NCBI RefSeq assembly: GCF_017829975.1
Contig: NZ_JAEEGA010000016.1
Coordinates: 1-64,000, forward strand
Reading direction: 5' to 3'
Length of the DNA stretch: 64,000 bases
Origin: Vagococcus allomyrinae
GTDB lineage: Bacteria; Bacillota; Bacilli; Lactobacillales; Vagococcaceae
In this document: positions 40,942 to 50,230 of the stretch, piece by piece
Layout of the letters: every line of letters starts with the position of its first letter
How positions within the stretch are numbered: the stretch's first letter is position 1
The notes under the pieces: model-generated
Database searches by the model: none
What the model was told of the DNA's origin: nothing
The model's input: the letters and a program-made list of their open reading frames with translations, nothing else
Translations under genes and position numbers: made by a program

Positions 40942-41823
40942 ATGAATTTACATGGGCTGAGGTTGTTTCATGAGGTCGCAAAATGCGGCAGTGTGACGAA
41001 AGCCTCTGAGAAATTAAGAATTAGTCAGCCTTCTGTGACGGCTCAGATCAAAAAGTTTGAAAAGGATCAGGAAGTTCAGTTGATTAGGCCAGCAGGACGA
41101 GGGATTCAATTAACGCCTTTAGGCGAGGAAGTCTATCAGTTGTCGCAAGAGTTATTTGCTGTTGAGGAAAACATTACGGCGCTGTTTCAAGAAGCCAAAG
41201 GGCAAAAGTCAGCTGTTTTGCGCTTAGGTGGGAATTATTTAGCCGTCACTCATTTACTGCCTGAGTGGCAAAAAAGGTTTAAAAGCCAGCGTCCGACTTG
41301 CTACCTTGAATTGGCGACTTTAAATTCGTCTGATTTAATCACGGCCTTGTTAGCTGAGCGCTTGGATATGGTATTTTTAGGAGACAGTCATCTGAACGAC
41401 TCTCGATTTGTGTGCCACAAGGTGTATGAGGACCGTCTGTGCTTTATCGCTCATCCTAGTTTGGGCTTAGCTGGTGGAACTCTGAGTTTAGCCCGTTTAA
41501 GTGAAAGTGATTTTATCGGCAGAGAGCGTACTAGTTTTACCCAACAATCACTTGAGAGCTTGTATCGTGCGTTAGGATTGAGGTTACCTCGCTTTAGTTT
41601 AACGTATAATAACTCGCGGGATGCTTTACAAGCAGCAAGGGCTGGTAAAGGTGTTCACTACTGTTCTTATTTAATGGCCAGTCAGAGTCTTGCCCAAGGA
41701 GATCTGGTCGAATTAACCGTCGATTTGCCGATCCAACCACACGACATCTATTTGTATCAGTTAAAACAGCGGGAATTAGGGGAAGCAGGTCGAGAGTTTA
41801 AGAAACTGGTGTTGGCAAAATAA
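40942..41823 (+). CDS. LysR-family transcriptional regulator
   Basis: A 293-residue LysR-type regulator. Winged helix LRLFHEVAKCGSVTKASEKLRISQPSVTAQIKKFEKDQEVQLI (about 4-46) and a CysB-like two-lobed effector domain (LAERLDMVFLGDSHLNDSRF at about 135-154). ATG 40942 is preferred over the TTG one codon earlier because GGGGTG is 5-8 bases upstream. No obvious target lies next to it; the convergent YxeA-like gene and the divergent phosphatase are candidates. Effector unknown. Confidence 0.87.
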   Translation: MNLHGLRLFHEVAKCGSVTKASEKLRISQPSVTAQIKKFEKDQEVQLIRPAGRGIQLTPLGEEVYQLSQELFAVEENITALFQEAKGQKSAVLRLGGNYLAVTHLLPEWQKRFKSQRPTCYLELATLNSSDLITALLAERLDMVFLGDSHLNDSRFVCHKVYEDRLCFIAHPSLGLAGGTLSLARLSESDFIGRERTSFTQQSLESLYRALGLRLPRFSLTYNNSRDALQAARAGKGVHYCSYLMASQSLAQGDLVELTVDLPIQPHDIYLYQLKQRELGEAGREFKKLVLAK

Positions 41824-41868
41824 AGAGCAAGCCAGCGACTGTGAGCCTCTGTGTTGTCTTTATACGGC

Positions 41869-41897
41869 AAAAAAGAGCCTTAAAAAGACTCTTTTTA
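41869..41897. terminator. Bidirectional terminator
   Basis: AAAAAGAG (41870-41877) pairs with CTCTTTTT (41889-41896), between the LysR gene and the convergent YxeA-like gene. Confidence 0.7.
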
Positions 41898-42287
41898 CTA
41901 GCTGTTTAAGCGTTCTAAGGCTTTGGGCGGTACCTGGGATTTGTTGATTTCTTCATAGCTTTTAACATAGCGCCCTTTGGCGGTTAATTTTAAATAATGA
42001 TTGTCTGCAAGCTTTTCTGAGGTCTGATAACTGACGTCTTGAGCAGCGCCAGTTTCGCTAAAGGCGACTTGCGTGTAGCGATAGCCAGTTGCGTTAGGCT
42101 CCCCTTGACGGGTTTCGGTTTTGACGTAAAGAGGTTGCCAGTCAATCAAGATATTATATCGGTCGATCAAGTCGTAAAAAGGGCCAGTTTCTTGTTGGGT
42201 GGCCAAGGTAAAGGCACCAAACAGCCCCGTGACGACGGTCAGTGTTAGAATCGTTTTAACCAGAAAAGCGACTGTGTGTTTTAACAT
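41898..42287 (-). CDS. YxeA-family (DUF1093) protein
   Basis: A 129-residue exported or membrane-anchored protein of the YxeA family. An N-terminal membrane segment (about residues 8-29) precedes the family core: PLYVKTETRQGE, YRYTQVAFSETGAAQDVSYQTSEKLADNHYLKLTAKGRYVKSYEEI and VPPKALERL. The fold resembles OB-type small domains; some members are wall- or membrane-stress inducible, but no activity is known. Single gene with AAGGGA before ATG. Confidence 0.8.
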   Translation of the reverse strand: MLKHTVAFLVKTILTLTVVTGLFGAFTLATQQETGPFYDLIDRYNILIDWQPLYVKTETRQGEPNATGYRYTQVAFSETGAAQDVSYQTSEKLADNHYLKLTAKGRYVKSYEEINKSQVPPKALERLNS

Positions 42288-42520
42288 AACGTCCCTTCTT
42301 TCTTTAAGGTTAATGAGCTGCCTGTCTCAGAGCCGTGCTGTTGCTTGTGACAAGGCAGAGATTAAGGTATCTTAAGTATAAGAGGTTTTGAATAAAAAAA
42401 CATGATACTCAAGGTTGATTTTTTTATCCAACTTAGGACTGCCTTCGTTGTGAGCGAAGAGGGCTCGTCTGATGAAGAATGGCTTATGGTTTAGTAGCAG
42501 TAAATTAAGATGAAAGTGGC

Positions 42521-43021
42521 GTGATAGAGATGAAAAGTGCTGAAACGTGGATTAAAGAGTTAAATTTAGCAGAGCATCCTGAAGGGGGCTTTTATAAACG
42601 AACGGAAGAAAGCGAGTTATCGATTACCAGCGAGCATGGTCAGCGCTCCTTGTATACGAGTATTTATTTTTTATTGACACCGGCAAGTCCCTCTCATTTT
42701 CATCGACTAAAATCAGATGAAGTTTGGTATTATCATGATGGTCAGCCTTTAGTGGTTCATTGTTTGTTTCCAGATGGGAGATATGAAGCCATTCAGTTAG
42801 GGAAAGATGTGGCGAATGGTCAGCGATTGCACTATACGGTACCTCGAGGCACTATTTTTGGTTCCAGCGTGCCAGTGGATTATGGGCTAGTCAGTTGTGT
42901 GGTGGCGCCGGGCTTTGATTTTAGAGATTTTGAATTGTTCACTCAAGCGGCTTTGCTAAAGGAGTACCCACAGCATCAGGAAATCATCAAGGAACTGGCT
43001 TACGAACGTTTACCAGACTAA
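42521..43021 (+). CDS. Cupin family DUF985 protein
   Basis: A 166-residue single-domain cupin of the DUF985 type: LNLAEHPEGGFYKRTEES near the start, then SPSHFHRLKSDEVWYYHDGQPLVVHCLFPDG with HxH and E metal ligands (about 59-69), and a late FGSSVPVDYGLVSCVVAPGFDFRDFEL. These cupins are thought to be small-molecule isomerases or oxygenases, without firm assignment. GTG 42521 and ATG 42530 are both possible starts; neither has a strong ribosome site. Confidence 0.88.
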   Translation: MIEMKSAETWIKELNLAEHPEGGFYKRTEESELSITSEHGQRSLYTSIYFLLTPASPSHFHRLKSDEVWYYHDGQPLVVHCLFPDGRYEAIQLGKDVANGQRLHYTVPRGTIFGSSVPVDYGLVSCVVAPGFDFRDFELFTQAALLKEYPQHQEIIKELAYERLPD

Positions 43022-43059
43022 AAAAACCAGGCGGAGGACTTGCTCTCGCCTGGTTTTTT
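43021..43059. terminator. Bidirectional terminator
   Basis: AAAAAACCAGGCG pairs with CGCCTGGTTTTTT around 13 bases, between the convergent cupin and M42 peptidase genes. Confidence 0.9.
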
Positions 43060-43061
43060 GC

Positions 43062-44096
43062 TTAACATAATGTGCTGAATAAATACGCGTTGACTAACTT
43101 TTCGGTCGCTTCAATCGAATCTGTATGGGTGCGCTCATAGGCGTGGCTGGCTTCGATACCAGCACCTAGTAAACCGTGTTTAACATCGGCACCTGCTCGC
43201 ATGGCGGCCGACGCATCACTGCCGTAAAATGGGTAAATATCCAGTTGGTAAGGGATGCTTTGGGCGTCACATAGATTTGACAAATGATTGCGCAGGCCTA
43301 AATGATAGGGGCCACTGGCATCCTTGACACAGATGGAGACGGAATATTCATCGGTCTGCTGATCGTCTCCCATAGCTCCCATGTCGACGGCAACGTATTC
43401 TACCACCTGATCAGAAATGTTGGAGTTGCCTCCATAGCCGATTTCTTCGTTATTGGAGAAAAAGAAATGAGTCGTATAAGGGAGGGTTTCTTTGTCTTCT
43501 GCTAGGCGACGTAAAAATTGGATTAAAATTGCCGCACTGACTTTATCGTCTAAATGGCGGGATTTGATAAACCCACTAGGGGTAATTTCTGTCCGTGGGT
43601 CAAAGCTGATAAAATCGCCAACTTGAATGCCTAAAGCTTTTGTCTCTTCAGCCGTTCTGACTTTTTCGTCAAGGCGAACGGTCATATTGTCCTGATTGCG
43701 TTCAGCTGTACCAGCATCTTTATAGACGTGAACACTGGTTTGATGCATTAAAATAGTTCCTGTAAATGTTTTGCCGATCTGGGTATGGATTTGACAATAC
43801 TCACCTTCAATCGCATTAAAGCGAAAGCCGCCAATTAAGTCAAGTTTTAAACGACCATCAGGACGAATCGCTCGAACCATTGCGCCAAGGGTGTCCACAT
43901 GGGCGGTAATAAAACGTTCCTGTTCAGTATTTTCACCGGGGACGGTCACTAGTAAACTGCCTTTGCGATTTTCAGAGGGGGTATAGCCGTAGGGTTTTAA
44001 GTCATTTGCGATTGTCTGAATGATGTTGGCAGTGTCACCTGTTGGCGAAGGAATATTGGTTAATTTAGCCACTAAATCAATGGTTGTCTCTGTCAT
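43062..44096 (-). CDS. M42-family metallo-aminopeptidase (PepA/FrvX-like)
   Basis: A 344-residue M42 peptidase. Zinc ligands and catalytic residues appear in FITAHVDTLGAMVRAI (His-x-Asp, about 63), SRHLDDKVSAAIL (Asp, about 184), FFSNNEEIGYGGN (Glu-Glu, about 216), EYVAVDMGAMG (Asp) and the last His in GIEASHAYERTH (about 318). The family forms large tetrahedral aminopeptidase complexes in the cytoplasm; members in lactic acid bacteria are often glutamyl aminopeptidases. Single gene with AAAGGAG before ATG, divergent from the sulfur operon. Confidence 0.93.
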   Translation of the reverse strand: MTETTIDLVAKLTNIPSPTGDTANIIQTIANDLKPYGYTPSENRKGSLLVTVPGENTEQERFITAHVDTLGAMVRAIRPDGRLKLDLIGGFRFNAIEGEYCQIHTQIGKTFTGTILMHQTSVHVYKDAGTAERNQDNMTVRLDEKVRTAEETKALGIQVGDFISFDPRTEITPSGFIKSRHLDDKVSAAILIQFLRRLAEDKETLPYTTHFFFSNNEEIGYGGNSNISDQVVEYVAVDMGAMGDDQQTDEYSVSICVKDASGPYHLGLRNHLSNLCDAQSIPYQLDIYPFYGSDASAAMRAGADVKHGLLGAGIEASHAYERTHTDSIEATEKLVNAYLFSTLC

Positions 44097-44206
44097 AATA
44101 AATCTCCTTTGTGATGATCGGCAGTCGCCGATTGTTTTGCTACTTCTTATACTAGCTGATTACGGGCTAAAAGGAAACTCAAAAAGGCTGAGCATTTTTC
44201 TTTTTA

Positions 44207-44226
44207 AAATACCCCTATAGGTATAT
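44207..44226 (+). promoter_or_regulatory. CsoR/CstR-type operator of the sulfur operon
   Basis: TACCCCTATAGGTA (44210-44223) is the palindromic C/G-tract typical of CsoR-family sites and lies about 60 bases before the rhodanese gene. TATAGT just after it could be the -10 box, so binding would block the polymerase. Confidence 0.75.
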
Positions 44227-44271
44227 AGTGGTTGTAGTAGCACAGAAATAAGCTTAAAAAGGAGTGTTAAG

Positions 44272-44574
44272 ATGTTTTTATTTAATAAAGTAGCGACGAT
44301 CAGTAGCGCTGAATTAGCCACACAATTGAGCCAAAAACCAGTGATTATTGATGTGAGAGAAAAAGATGAGTTTGCTGGTGGCCATATTCCCGGTGCTCAA
44401 AATATTCCTCTAGGAGAGCTTGAACGATTTAATGGCCAGGCCGACAAAGTTTATCTAGTCTGTCAGTCAGGGATGCGCAGTAAGCAAGGAGCGGCTCTGC
44501 TGAACTCAAAAGGATATGAAGCGATAAATTTAAAACATGGAATGATCGGTTGGAACGGACCGATTCAACGTTAA
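44272..44574 (+). CDS. Single-domain rhodanese (sulfurtransferase)
   Basis: A 100-residue rhodanese homology domain. PVIIDVREKDEFAGGHIPGAQNIPLGEL (about 22-49) and the persulfide Cys in VYLVCQSGMRSKQGAALL (about 65). It transfers sulfane sulfur between thiols, probably as part of hydrogen sulfide and persulfide detoxification. First gene of a three-gene operon with a CoA-disulfide-reductase-type enzyme and a CstR-like repressor, downstream of a CsoR-family operator. AAGGAG before ATG. Confidence 0.92.
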   Translation: MFLFNKVATISSAELATQLSQKPVIIDVREKDEFAGGHIPGAQNIPLGELERFNGQADKVYLVCQSGMRSKQGAALLNSKGYEAINLKHGMIGWNGPIQR

Positions 44575-44587
44575 GAAAGGAGCATGA

Positions 44588-46237
44588 ATGATGAAAGTAG
44601 TGATTATTGGTGGTGTAGCTGGCGGGATGTCAGCGGCCACTCGCTTGCGTCGTTTAGACGAACAAGCTGAGATTATTGTCTTGGAAAAAGGCCCTCATGT
44701 GTCGTTTGCTAATTGTGGGCTACCTTATTATGTCTCAGGGGAGATTGCTGAACGAGAAGCTTTATTGATTCAAACACCGGCCAGTTTAAAGGCGCGGTTT
44801 AATTTGGATGTTCGTTCTGAAAGTGAAGCCATTGAAATTGATGGTTCTGCTAAACGAGTGAAGATTAAGCGCGGTCAGGAAATTTATTGGGAAAGCTATG
44901 ATTCCTTAGTCTTGTCACCTGGTGCTCGCCCCTTTATCCCACCGATCAGTGGCATCGAGGCCGACAATGTCTTTACTTTGCGGAATGTTGTTGATTTAGA
45001 TCGGATTATGGCGTTTGCTGACAAGCAACAACCGCAGAAAGCTCTGGTGATTGGCGCTGGGTTTATCGGATTGGAAATGGCCGAAAATCTGAAACGGAAA
45101 GGGTTAGATGTGACAGTTGTGGAAAAAGCGCCCCATGTCTTACCGCCTTTGGATGAGGAGATGGCGGCTCTGGTTGAAGGGGAATTACTGAAACAACAAT
45201 TAACTCTTTTAACGGGTTTGTCGGCCGTCAGTTTTAAAGAGGGACGGGTCCAACTGGAAGACGGGCAAGAATTGGCAACTGATATGATTATTTTGTCAGT
45301 AGGGGTTCAGCCTGAAACGACGTTGGCTAAAAAGGCTGGAATTAAGCTAGGCTTACGAGGTGGGATTTTAGTGGATGAACACTATCGCACGAATTTACCA
45401 GATGTTTACGCAGTCGGCGATGGGATTGTTGTTAAGCAACAAATCACTGGGGAAGATGCCCTTATTTCTTTAGCTTCACCTGCCAATCGCCAGGGGCGCC
45501 AAGTGGCGGATGTGATTGCTGGTTTGCCTCGGGTCAATCAGGGAAGTATTGGCACGGCCATCGTTCGCCTCTTCGACTTGACTGCTGCCACAACAGGTCT
45601 AAGTGAGCGGCAAGCGAAGTTGGCAGGTCTCAAGTATCAGGTGGTTCACGTAAGAGGCAATGATCATGCTGGCTATTATCCAGGAGCGACAGCGGTTTTA
45701 TTGAAGTTAGTCTATAATCCGGAAACCGGCGAGATTTACGGGGCTCAAGGAGTGGGACAAAAAGGCATTGATAAACGGATCGACAGTCTTGCGACGGCCA
45801 TCAAAGGTCAACTAAGGGTGGCGGATTTACCAGAGCTTGAATTTACGTATGCGCCGCCTTTTGGAGTGGCTAAAGATCCTGTTAACATGCTGGGCTATGT
45901 GGCCTTGAATGTGATGGAAGGTCACAGTGAAATGATTCAGTGGCACGAGCTTGAGAGTGCCTTGGGAAATGGTTATCAGTTATTAGACGTTCGTGGTCCT
46001 GAGGAGTATGCTGGGGGGCATATCGCGGAAAGTCTCAATATTCCGTTGCCAGACTTACGTCAGCGCTTATCTGAATTGGATAAAAAGCAGCCTTATATCG
46101 TGAGCTGTGCCAGTGGTCAACGAAGCTACATTGCGGAGCGCTTGTTAAAGCAACATGGCTTTAAGGTGAAAAATCTAGATGGTGCCTTTGGTCTATACAG
46201 TCAAATTCGTCCAGATGCTGTTGTAAAGGGGAACTGA
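44588..46237 (+). CDS. CoA-disulfide/persulfide reductase fused to rhodanese (CoADR-RHD)
   Basis: A 549-residue flavoprotein. FAD-binding VVIIGGVAGGMSAATRLRRL at the start, the redox Cys in FANCGLPYYVSGEI (about 43), NAD(P)-binding ALVIGAGFIGLEMAENLKRKG (about 153-173), YAVGDGI, a dimerisation domain to about 440, then a C-terminal rhodanese domain (about 455-545) with LLDVRGPEEYAGGHI and the active Cys in YIVSCASGQRSY. It reduces CoA disulfide or CoA persulfide using NAD(P)H. It is 13 bases after the rhodanese gene and 2 bases before the repressor gene. Confidence 0.93.
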   Translation: MMKVVIIGGVAGGMSAATRLRRLDEQAEIIVLEKGPHVSFANCGLPYYVSGEIAEREALLIQTPASLKARFNLDVRSESEAIEIDGSAKRVKIKRGQEIYWESYDSLVLSPGARPFIPPISGIEADNVFTLRNVVDLDRIMAFADKQQPQKALVIGAGFIGLEMAENLKRKGLDVTVVEKAPHVLPPLDEEMAALVEGELLKQQLTLLTGLSAVSFKEGRVQLEDGQELATDMIILSVGVQPETTLAKKAGIKLGLRGGILVDEHYRTNLPDVYAVGDGIVVKQQITGEDALISLASPANRQGRQVADVIAGLPRVNQGSIGTAIVRLFDLTAATTGLSERQAKLAGLKYQVVHVRGNDHAGYYPGATAVLLKLVYNPETGEIYGAQGVGQKGIDKRIDSLATAIKGQLRVADLPELEFTYAPPFGVAKDPVNMLGYVALNVMEGHSEMIQWHELESALGNGYQLLDVRGPEEYAGGHIAESLNIPLPDLRQRLSELDKKQPYIVSCASGQRSYIAERLLKQHGFKVKNLDGAFGLYSQIRPDAVVKGN

Positions 46238-46239
46238 GA

Positions 46240-46497
46240 ATGAAGTGCGATAAAAAAATAATCAATCGGTTAAAACGAGCGGAAGGTCAAATGCGTGGGA
46301 TTCAAAAGATGATGGAAGAAGGTCAGGAGTGTTACGATATGATGATTCAGCTGTCGGCCGTTCGCTCCAGTATCGATAAAATTATGGGAATTATGGCTGG
46401 CGAAAATCTGAAACACACCTTGGAACACCCTTTAGCTGATGAACAGCTTCAGGTGGAAAAGGTCGCTCAAGCCATGCAGATGATTGAACGGAAGTAG
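46240..46497 (+). CDS. CsoR/CstR-family repressor, single conserved Cys
   Basis: An 85-residue all-helical CsoR-family regulator (KKIINRLKRAEGQMRGIQKMMEEGQEC, residues 5-31). Position and operon content point to a persulfide sensor of the CstR type, which uses Cys31 and Cys60. Here Cys31 is kept, but residue 60 is Thr (ENLKHTLEH), and there is an extra Cys at position 3. His59 and His63 lie nearby, so a metal-sensing variant is also possible. It follows the CoADR gene by 2 bases with AAAGGGGAA upstream. Confidence 0.88.
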   Translation: MKCDKKIINRLKRAEGQMRGIQKMMEEGQECYDMMIQLSAVRSSIDKIMGIMAGENLKHTLEHPLADEQLQVEKVAQAMQMIERK

Positions 46498-46726
46498 CTA
46501 TCAGCATTTTAAGTGATTTTGTTTGGAGGTCTTTTGTTTGGGCTAACAAATGCTCTTATATGTGATATGATCGCCGACTAGATAAAATGAGATGATATAT
46601 CGTGGCTATTTAGAGACAGTGATCAATTTAAGGGCAATTGAGACGAGACAAACTGATTCCGACTTTAAATCTCTCTCTGTTTCGAGTAAACTAAGAGATG
46701 AACTTAAAGAGAGATAGGGGATTTAC
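46498..46726. other. Intergenic region before dut
   Basis: No gene seen. AT-rich, with possible promoter sequences for dut (around 46680-46700, GAGTAAACT) but nothing decisive. Confidence 0.3.
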
Positions 46727-47254
46727 ATGAGCAAACTAAGAGGATTTGAAAAAGTAACAACTTTTAAAGATGTTAATCTGCCAGTACGTGCGACTAAAAA
46801 CGCAGCAGGGTATGATTTTGAAGCGGCCGTTGATGTGGTAATTCCGACCATTTGGAAACAGGGGATTGGCACAGTGCTCAAGGCGGCGTTGAAAGGTGAC
46901 GCCGTGTTGCTAGATGAAAAGATGGTTAAAGAAGTTAAACCGGTGTTAGTATCTACTGGAATTAAGGCGTATATGGGGGAAGATGAGTTTTTACAATTGT
47001 GTAATCGCTCAAGTAATCCCCTTAAAAACTTTTTACTTTTAGGTAATGGCGTAGGCGTCATTGACAGCGACTATTACGATAATGCTGATAATGAGGGACA
47101 CATTATGTTTCAATTTATTAACTTTGGCTTAACGGACAAGGTGATCAAAAAAGGGGAGCGAATTGGTCAAGGGATTTTTCTGCCATTCTTAAAAGCAGAC
47201 CAAGATGTGACCGTTGGCGAACGGACCGGTGGCTTTGGTTCTTCTGGCAAGTAG
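46727..47254 (+). CDS. dut: dUTPase-family nucleotidohydrolase
   Basis: A 175-residue trimeric-type dUTP diphosphatase. Family motifs in order: NAAGYDFEAAVDV (motif 1), LCNRSSNPLKNFLLLGNGVGVIDSDYYDN (motifs 2 and 3, with RSS and the VIDxDY uridine pocket), GERIGQGIFLPF (motif 4) and the flexible tail ERTGGFGSSGK (motif 5, ends the protein). It hydrolyses dUTP to dUMP, protecting DNA from uracil. This slightly longer form with the insert after motif 1 is common in enterococci and lactobacilli. It precedes radA but has its own terminator. Confidence 0.93.
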   Translation: MSKLRGFEKVTTFKDVNLPVRATKNAAGYDFEAAVDVVIPTIWKQGIGTVLKAALKGDAVLLDEKMVKEVKPVLVSTGIKAYMGEDEFLQLCNRSSNPLKNFLLLGNGVGVIDSDYYDNADNEGHIMFQFINFGLTDKVIKKGERIGQGIFLPFLKADQDVTVGERTGGFGSSGK

Positions 47255-47269
47255 TTAAAAATGAGAGGG

Positions 47270-47307
47270 CAAGTCCTGGTCTTTTATCAAGACCTCGACT
47301 TGTTTTT
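47270..47307 (+). terminator. Terminator of dut
   Basis: CAAGTC-ct-GGTCTT pairs with AAGACC-tc-GACTTG around TTATC, followed by TTTTTC. Confidence 0.9.
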
Positions 47308-47525
47308 CTTTTGTTTGGGCAAATCGCTAATTTTTAATTAAAATCAACAAAAGAACAGGTTAATATGGGGCGGATTAGCAAGTGTTATGTTAAAATAAAG
47401 GATAGATTGAAAAAAGTATAGATTTTTGTAAAGTTCGGAAAAATATTGGAGTGTTTACACTCTTTTTCTAAGATTTTTCATAAAATTAACGCATTCAACG
47501 TCTATAGTGAAGAAAGAGGGATAAT

Positions 47526-48896
47526 GTGGCCAAAAAAGCAAAAACACAATTTGAATGTCAGGCTTGTGGCTATATTTCGCCGAAATATTTAGGCCGCTGT
47601 CCAAATTGTGGCACGTGGAATGAGATGCTGGAAGTTAAGATTCAAGAGGAAGCAACTCGGAATAGTCGTGTCAGTATGACTGGCAGGCGATCAACTGCTC
47701 AAAAACTTGGCGATGTCAGTGCTAAAAAAGAACCGCGAGTCAAGACCAAGTTAGACGAATTAAATCGGGTCTTAGGTGGCGGTGTTGTTCCAGGGTCGTT
47801 AGTGTTAATTGGTGGCGATCCAGGGATCGGGAAATCGACGTTACTGTTGCAAGTCTCCCAGCAACTACATCAAAGCGGTGGCAAAGTATTGTATGTGTCT
47901 GGTGAGGAAAGTGCTGAGCAAATCAAGATGAGAGCTGAGCGGTTGAGCATTGAGGGCAATGACTTTTTTGTCTATCCTGAAACGGATATGTCGGCCATTC
48001 GTCAAACCATTGAAGAGCTAGCGCCTGATTATGTGATTATTGATTCGATTCAAACCATGATGCAACCGGAAATTTCCAGTGCCACAGGTAGTGTGAGTCA
48101 GGTGCGAGAAACGACGGCCGAATTAATGCAAATTGCCAAGACCAATGAAATTGCCATCTTTATTGTTGGCCATGTCACCAAAGAAGGGGCTTTGGCTGGG
48201 CCGCGAATGTTAGAGCATATGGTCGACACTGTTTTGTATTTTGAAGGTGATCGTCATCATACCTTTCGTATTTTAAGAGCAGTTAAGAATCGTTTTGGTT
48301 CCACGAATGAAATTGGTATTTTTGAGATGAAGGAAAAAGGTCTCGTTGAGGTGGTTAACCCATCGGAAGTTTTCTTAGAAGAGCGAATTGACGGGGCAAC
48401 AGGCTCAGCGATAGTGGTTTCGATGGAAGGAACTCGACCTATTTTAGTGGAGATTCAATCGCTGGTAACACCGAGTATGTTTGGCAACGCCAAGCGCACG
48501 TCAACTGGACTGGACTATAATCGAGTGTCCTTGATCATGGCAGTCTTAGAAAAACGAGCAGGCTTATTGTTACAAAACCAGGACGCCTACTTGAAAGCAG
48601 CTGGTGGTGTCAAATTAGATGAACCCTCCATTGATTTAGCGATTGCCGTAGCGATTGCTTCCAGTTATAAAGATCAAGGCACCTTGCCAACTGAGTGTTT
48701 TGTCGGAGAGATTGGCCTGACCGGTGAGATCAGGCGAGTGAGTCGAATTGAACAACGAGTTGGCGAAGCCAAAAAATTAGGATTTAAAAAAATTTATGTC
48801 CCAAGAAATAATCTAGCTGGTTGGGAACCACCCAAGGGAATTGAGGTTGTCGGGGTGGCAACTTTAGGCGAAGCCCTAAGAAAGATATTTCCGTAA
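47526..48896 (+). CDS. radA: DNA repair protein RadA
   Basis: A 456-residue RadA/Sms. N-terminal zinc finger [19 protein letters not shown] (10-28), Walker [13 protein letters not shown] (about 95-106), Walker [11 protein letters not shown], the RadA-specific KNRFGS (about 254-259) and a C-terminal Lon-like domain ([17 protein letters not shown]). It drives branch migration during recombination repair and transformation. Start is GTG 47526 with GAAAGAGGG upstream. Opens the conserved radA-yacL-ispD-ispF-gltX cluster; disA, present here in Bacillus, is missing. Confidence 0.95.
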   Translation: MAKKAKTQFECQACGYISPKYLGRCPNCGTWNEMLEVKIQEEATRNSRVSMTGRRSTAQKLGDVSAKKEPRVKTKLDELNRVLGGGVVPGSLVLIGGDPGIGKSTLLLQVSQQLHQSGGKVLYVSGEESAEQIKMRAERLSIEGNDFFVYPETDMSAIRQTIEELAPDYVIIDSIQTMMQPEISSATGSVSQVRETTAELMQIAKTNEIAIFIVGHVTKEGALAGPRMLEHMVDTVLYFEGDRHHTFRILRAVKNRFGSTNEIGIFEMKEKGLVEVVNPSEVFLEERIDGATGSAIVVSMEGTRPILVEIQSLVTPSMFGNAKRTSTGLDYNRVSLIMAVLEKRAGLLLQNQDAYLKAAGGVKLDEPSIDLAIAVAIASSYKDQGTLPTECFVGEIGLTGEIRRVSRIEQRVGEAKKLGFKKIYVPRNNLAGWEPPKGIEVVGVATLGEALRKIFP

Positions 48897-48911
48897 TCGG
48901 TCATAAAAATC

Positions 48912-48938
48912 AGCTAGGACAAGCACGTCCTAGCTTTT
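48912..48938 (+). terminator. Terminator after radA
   Basis: AGCTAGGAC pairs with GTCCTAGCT around AAGCAC, followed by TTTCA. The short T-run suggests partial read-through to yacL. Confidence 0.65.
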
Positions 48939-48959
48939 CATACAATTAGGTTAAAGACG

Positions 48960-49005
48960 GTCTCGCTGCTTAAAGCTTTAGCATTTAGCGATAGCGGAGA
49001 CCGGA
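48960..49005. repeat. Fragment of the mosaic hairpin repeat
   Basis: CTGCTTAAAGCTTTAGCATT followed by TAGCGATAGCGGAGAC repeats the block TGCTTAATGCTTTAGCATT-TAGCGATAGCGGACA of repeat copies A (about 7014-7050) and B (about 59850-59882). It lies between the radA terminator and the ribosome site of yacL. Confidence 0.7.
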
Positions 49006-49032
49006 CCAACAAATTAAAAGGAGGCGATGAGC

Positions 49033-50208
49033 TTGGAAAAAAGAATATTTTCATTTTTCATGATTTTACTGGGCTTGAGTTTGGGCATCACATTTATGCC
49101 TAAAGCGTGGGAATTATTCAATATTGATAACAATATTTTAGACAACTATTTCTCAAATGGACTTATTGGAGCAATTATTTTTCTTATTATATCTTTAGCG
49201 ACTGGGAAATATGTTATCGCAGCGATTAAACGAGTAGAAAAAAGTTTGAGTGGTCAAAGTTTGACTTATTTATTATTTGGAACTGTTGGTACAGCGGTGG
49301 GCTTATTATTAGGGGTACTGGTTTCAGTGCCGCTATTTAACTCTGATTCACCTGTTATTAGTAACATCATTCCAATTATTATCATGACGGTTTTAGCTTA
49401 TTTAGGATTTAGGGTAGGAACACTTCGACAAGATGAGTTTAAGAAGTTGTTTGCCCCAAAAAATAAACGGAATTCAGAAGATGTCTTGGAGCGGAAAGCG
49501 TCAGATACATTCCGCAAGTATAAAGTGTTGGATACAAGTGTGATCATTGATGGTCGGATTTACGATGTAGCTAAAACAGGCTTTATCGAAGGGGTTCTGC
49601 TGATCCCTAACTTTGTGTTATACGAGTTGCAATACATTGCCGATTCTGGCGATAGTTTGAAGCGAGTTCGTGGTCGTCGCGGTTTGGATATATTAAATGC
49701 CCTTCAAAAAGAAGACAGTGTTCAAGTAGAAATGTACGAAGGTGATTTTGAAGACATTGCCGAAGTGGACAGCAAGTTAATCAAATTAGCGAAGTTGTTA
49801 GACGGTGTCGTTGTGACCAACGATTTTAACTTGAATAAGGTGGCAGAATTCCAAAATGTGCCAGTACTGAATATCAACGCTTTAGCCAATGCAGTAAAAC
49901 CTGTGGTAATTCCGGGTGAAACCATGCGTGTGATGGTCGTTAAAGATGGCACTGAGCGTCAACAAGGGGTAGCTTATCTGGATGATGGCACGATGATAGT
50001 CGTGGAAGATGGCCAACATTATATGAATCAGGACATTGAAGTTGTGGTAACCAGTGCCTTACAAACAGCTGCCGGCCGGATGATTTTTGCGAAACCTGTC
50101 CATGCCCAAAGAGGATTAAACGAGAACCAACAGGAGTCCCGTAAAGATAAAAATCAGAACCAAAATCAAAACCAAAAAGATAAAAATCAAAAGAAAAAGA
50201 AAAAATAA
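49033..50208 (+). CDS. yacL: PIN/TRAM-domain membrane protein (YacL)
   Basis: A 391-residue protein. Four N-terminal membrane segments (about 1-125), a PIN nuclease-fold domain (KYKVLDTSVIIDGRIYDVAK at about 160-180, with acidic residues DTS, ELQ, DFNLN), a TRAM-type RNA-binding domain (about 285-345) and a low-complexity Lys/Asn/Gln tail. Start is TTG 49033, because AAGGAGG lies 8 bases before it and only 2 before ATG 49027. YacL is conserved between radA and ispD across Firmicutes. An RNA-related role is likely, but the substrate is not established. Confidence 0.9.
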   Translation: MEKRIFSFFMILLGLSLGITFMPKAWELFNIDNNILDNYFSNGLIGAIIFLIISLATGKYVIAAIKRVEKSLSGQSLTYLLFGTVGTAVGLLLGVLVSVPLFNSDSPVISNIIPIIIMTVLAYLGFRVGTLRQDEFKKLFAPKNKRNSEDVLERKASDTFRKYKVLDTSVIIDGRIYDVAKTGFIEGVLLIPNFVLYELQYIADSGDSLKRVRGRRGLDILNALQKEDSVQVEMYEGDFEDIAEVDSKLIKLAKLLDGVVVTNDFNLNKVAEFQNVPVLNINALANAVKPVVIPGETMRVMVVKDGTERQQGVAYLDDGTMIVVEDGQHYMNQDIEVVVTSALQTAAGRMIFAKPVHAQRGLNENQQESRKDKNQNQNQNQKDKNQKKKKK

Positions 50209-50230
50209 ACACCCGTCATAATGTCTCAAG

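Noticed and set aside
47449-47462. GAGTGT-TT-ACACTC ahead of radA as an operator or terminator
   Set aside because: Only a 6 bp arm with a 2-base gap; too short to fold as a terminator and no matching regulator site was recognised.
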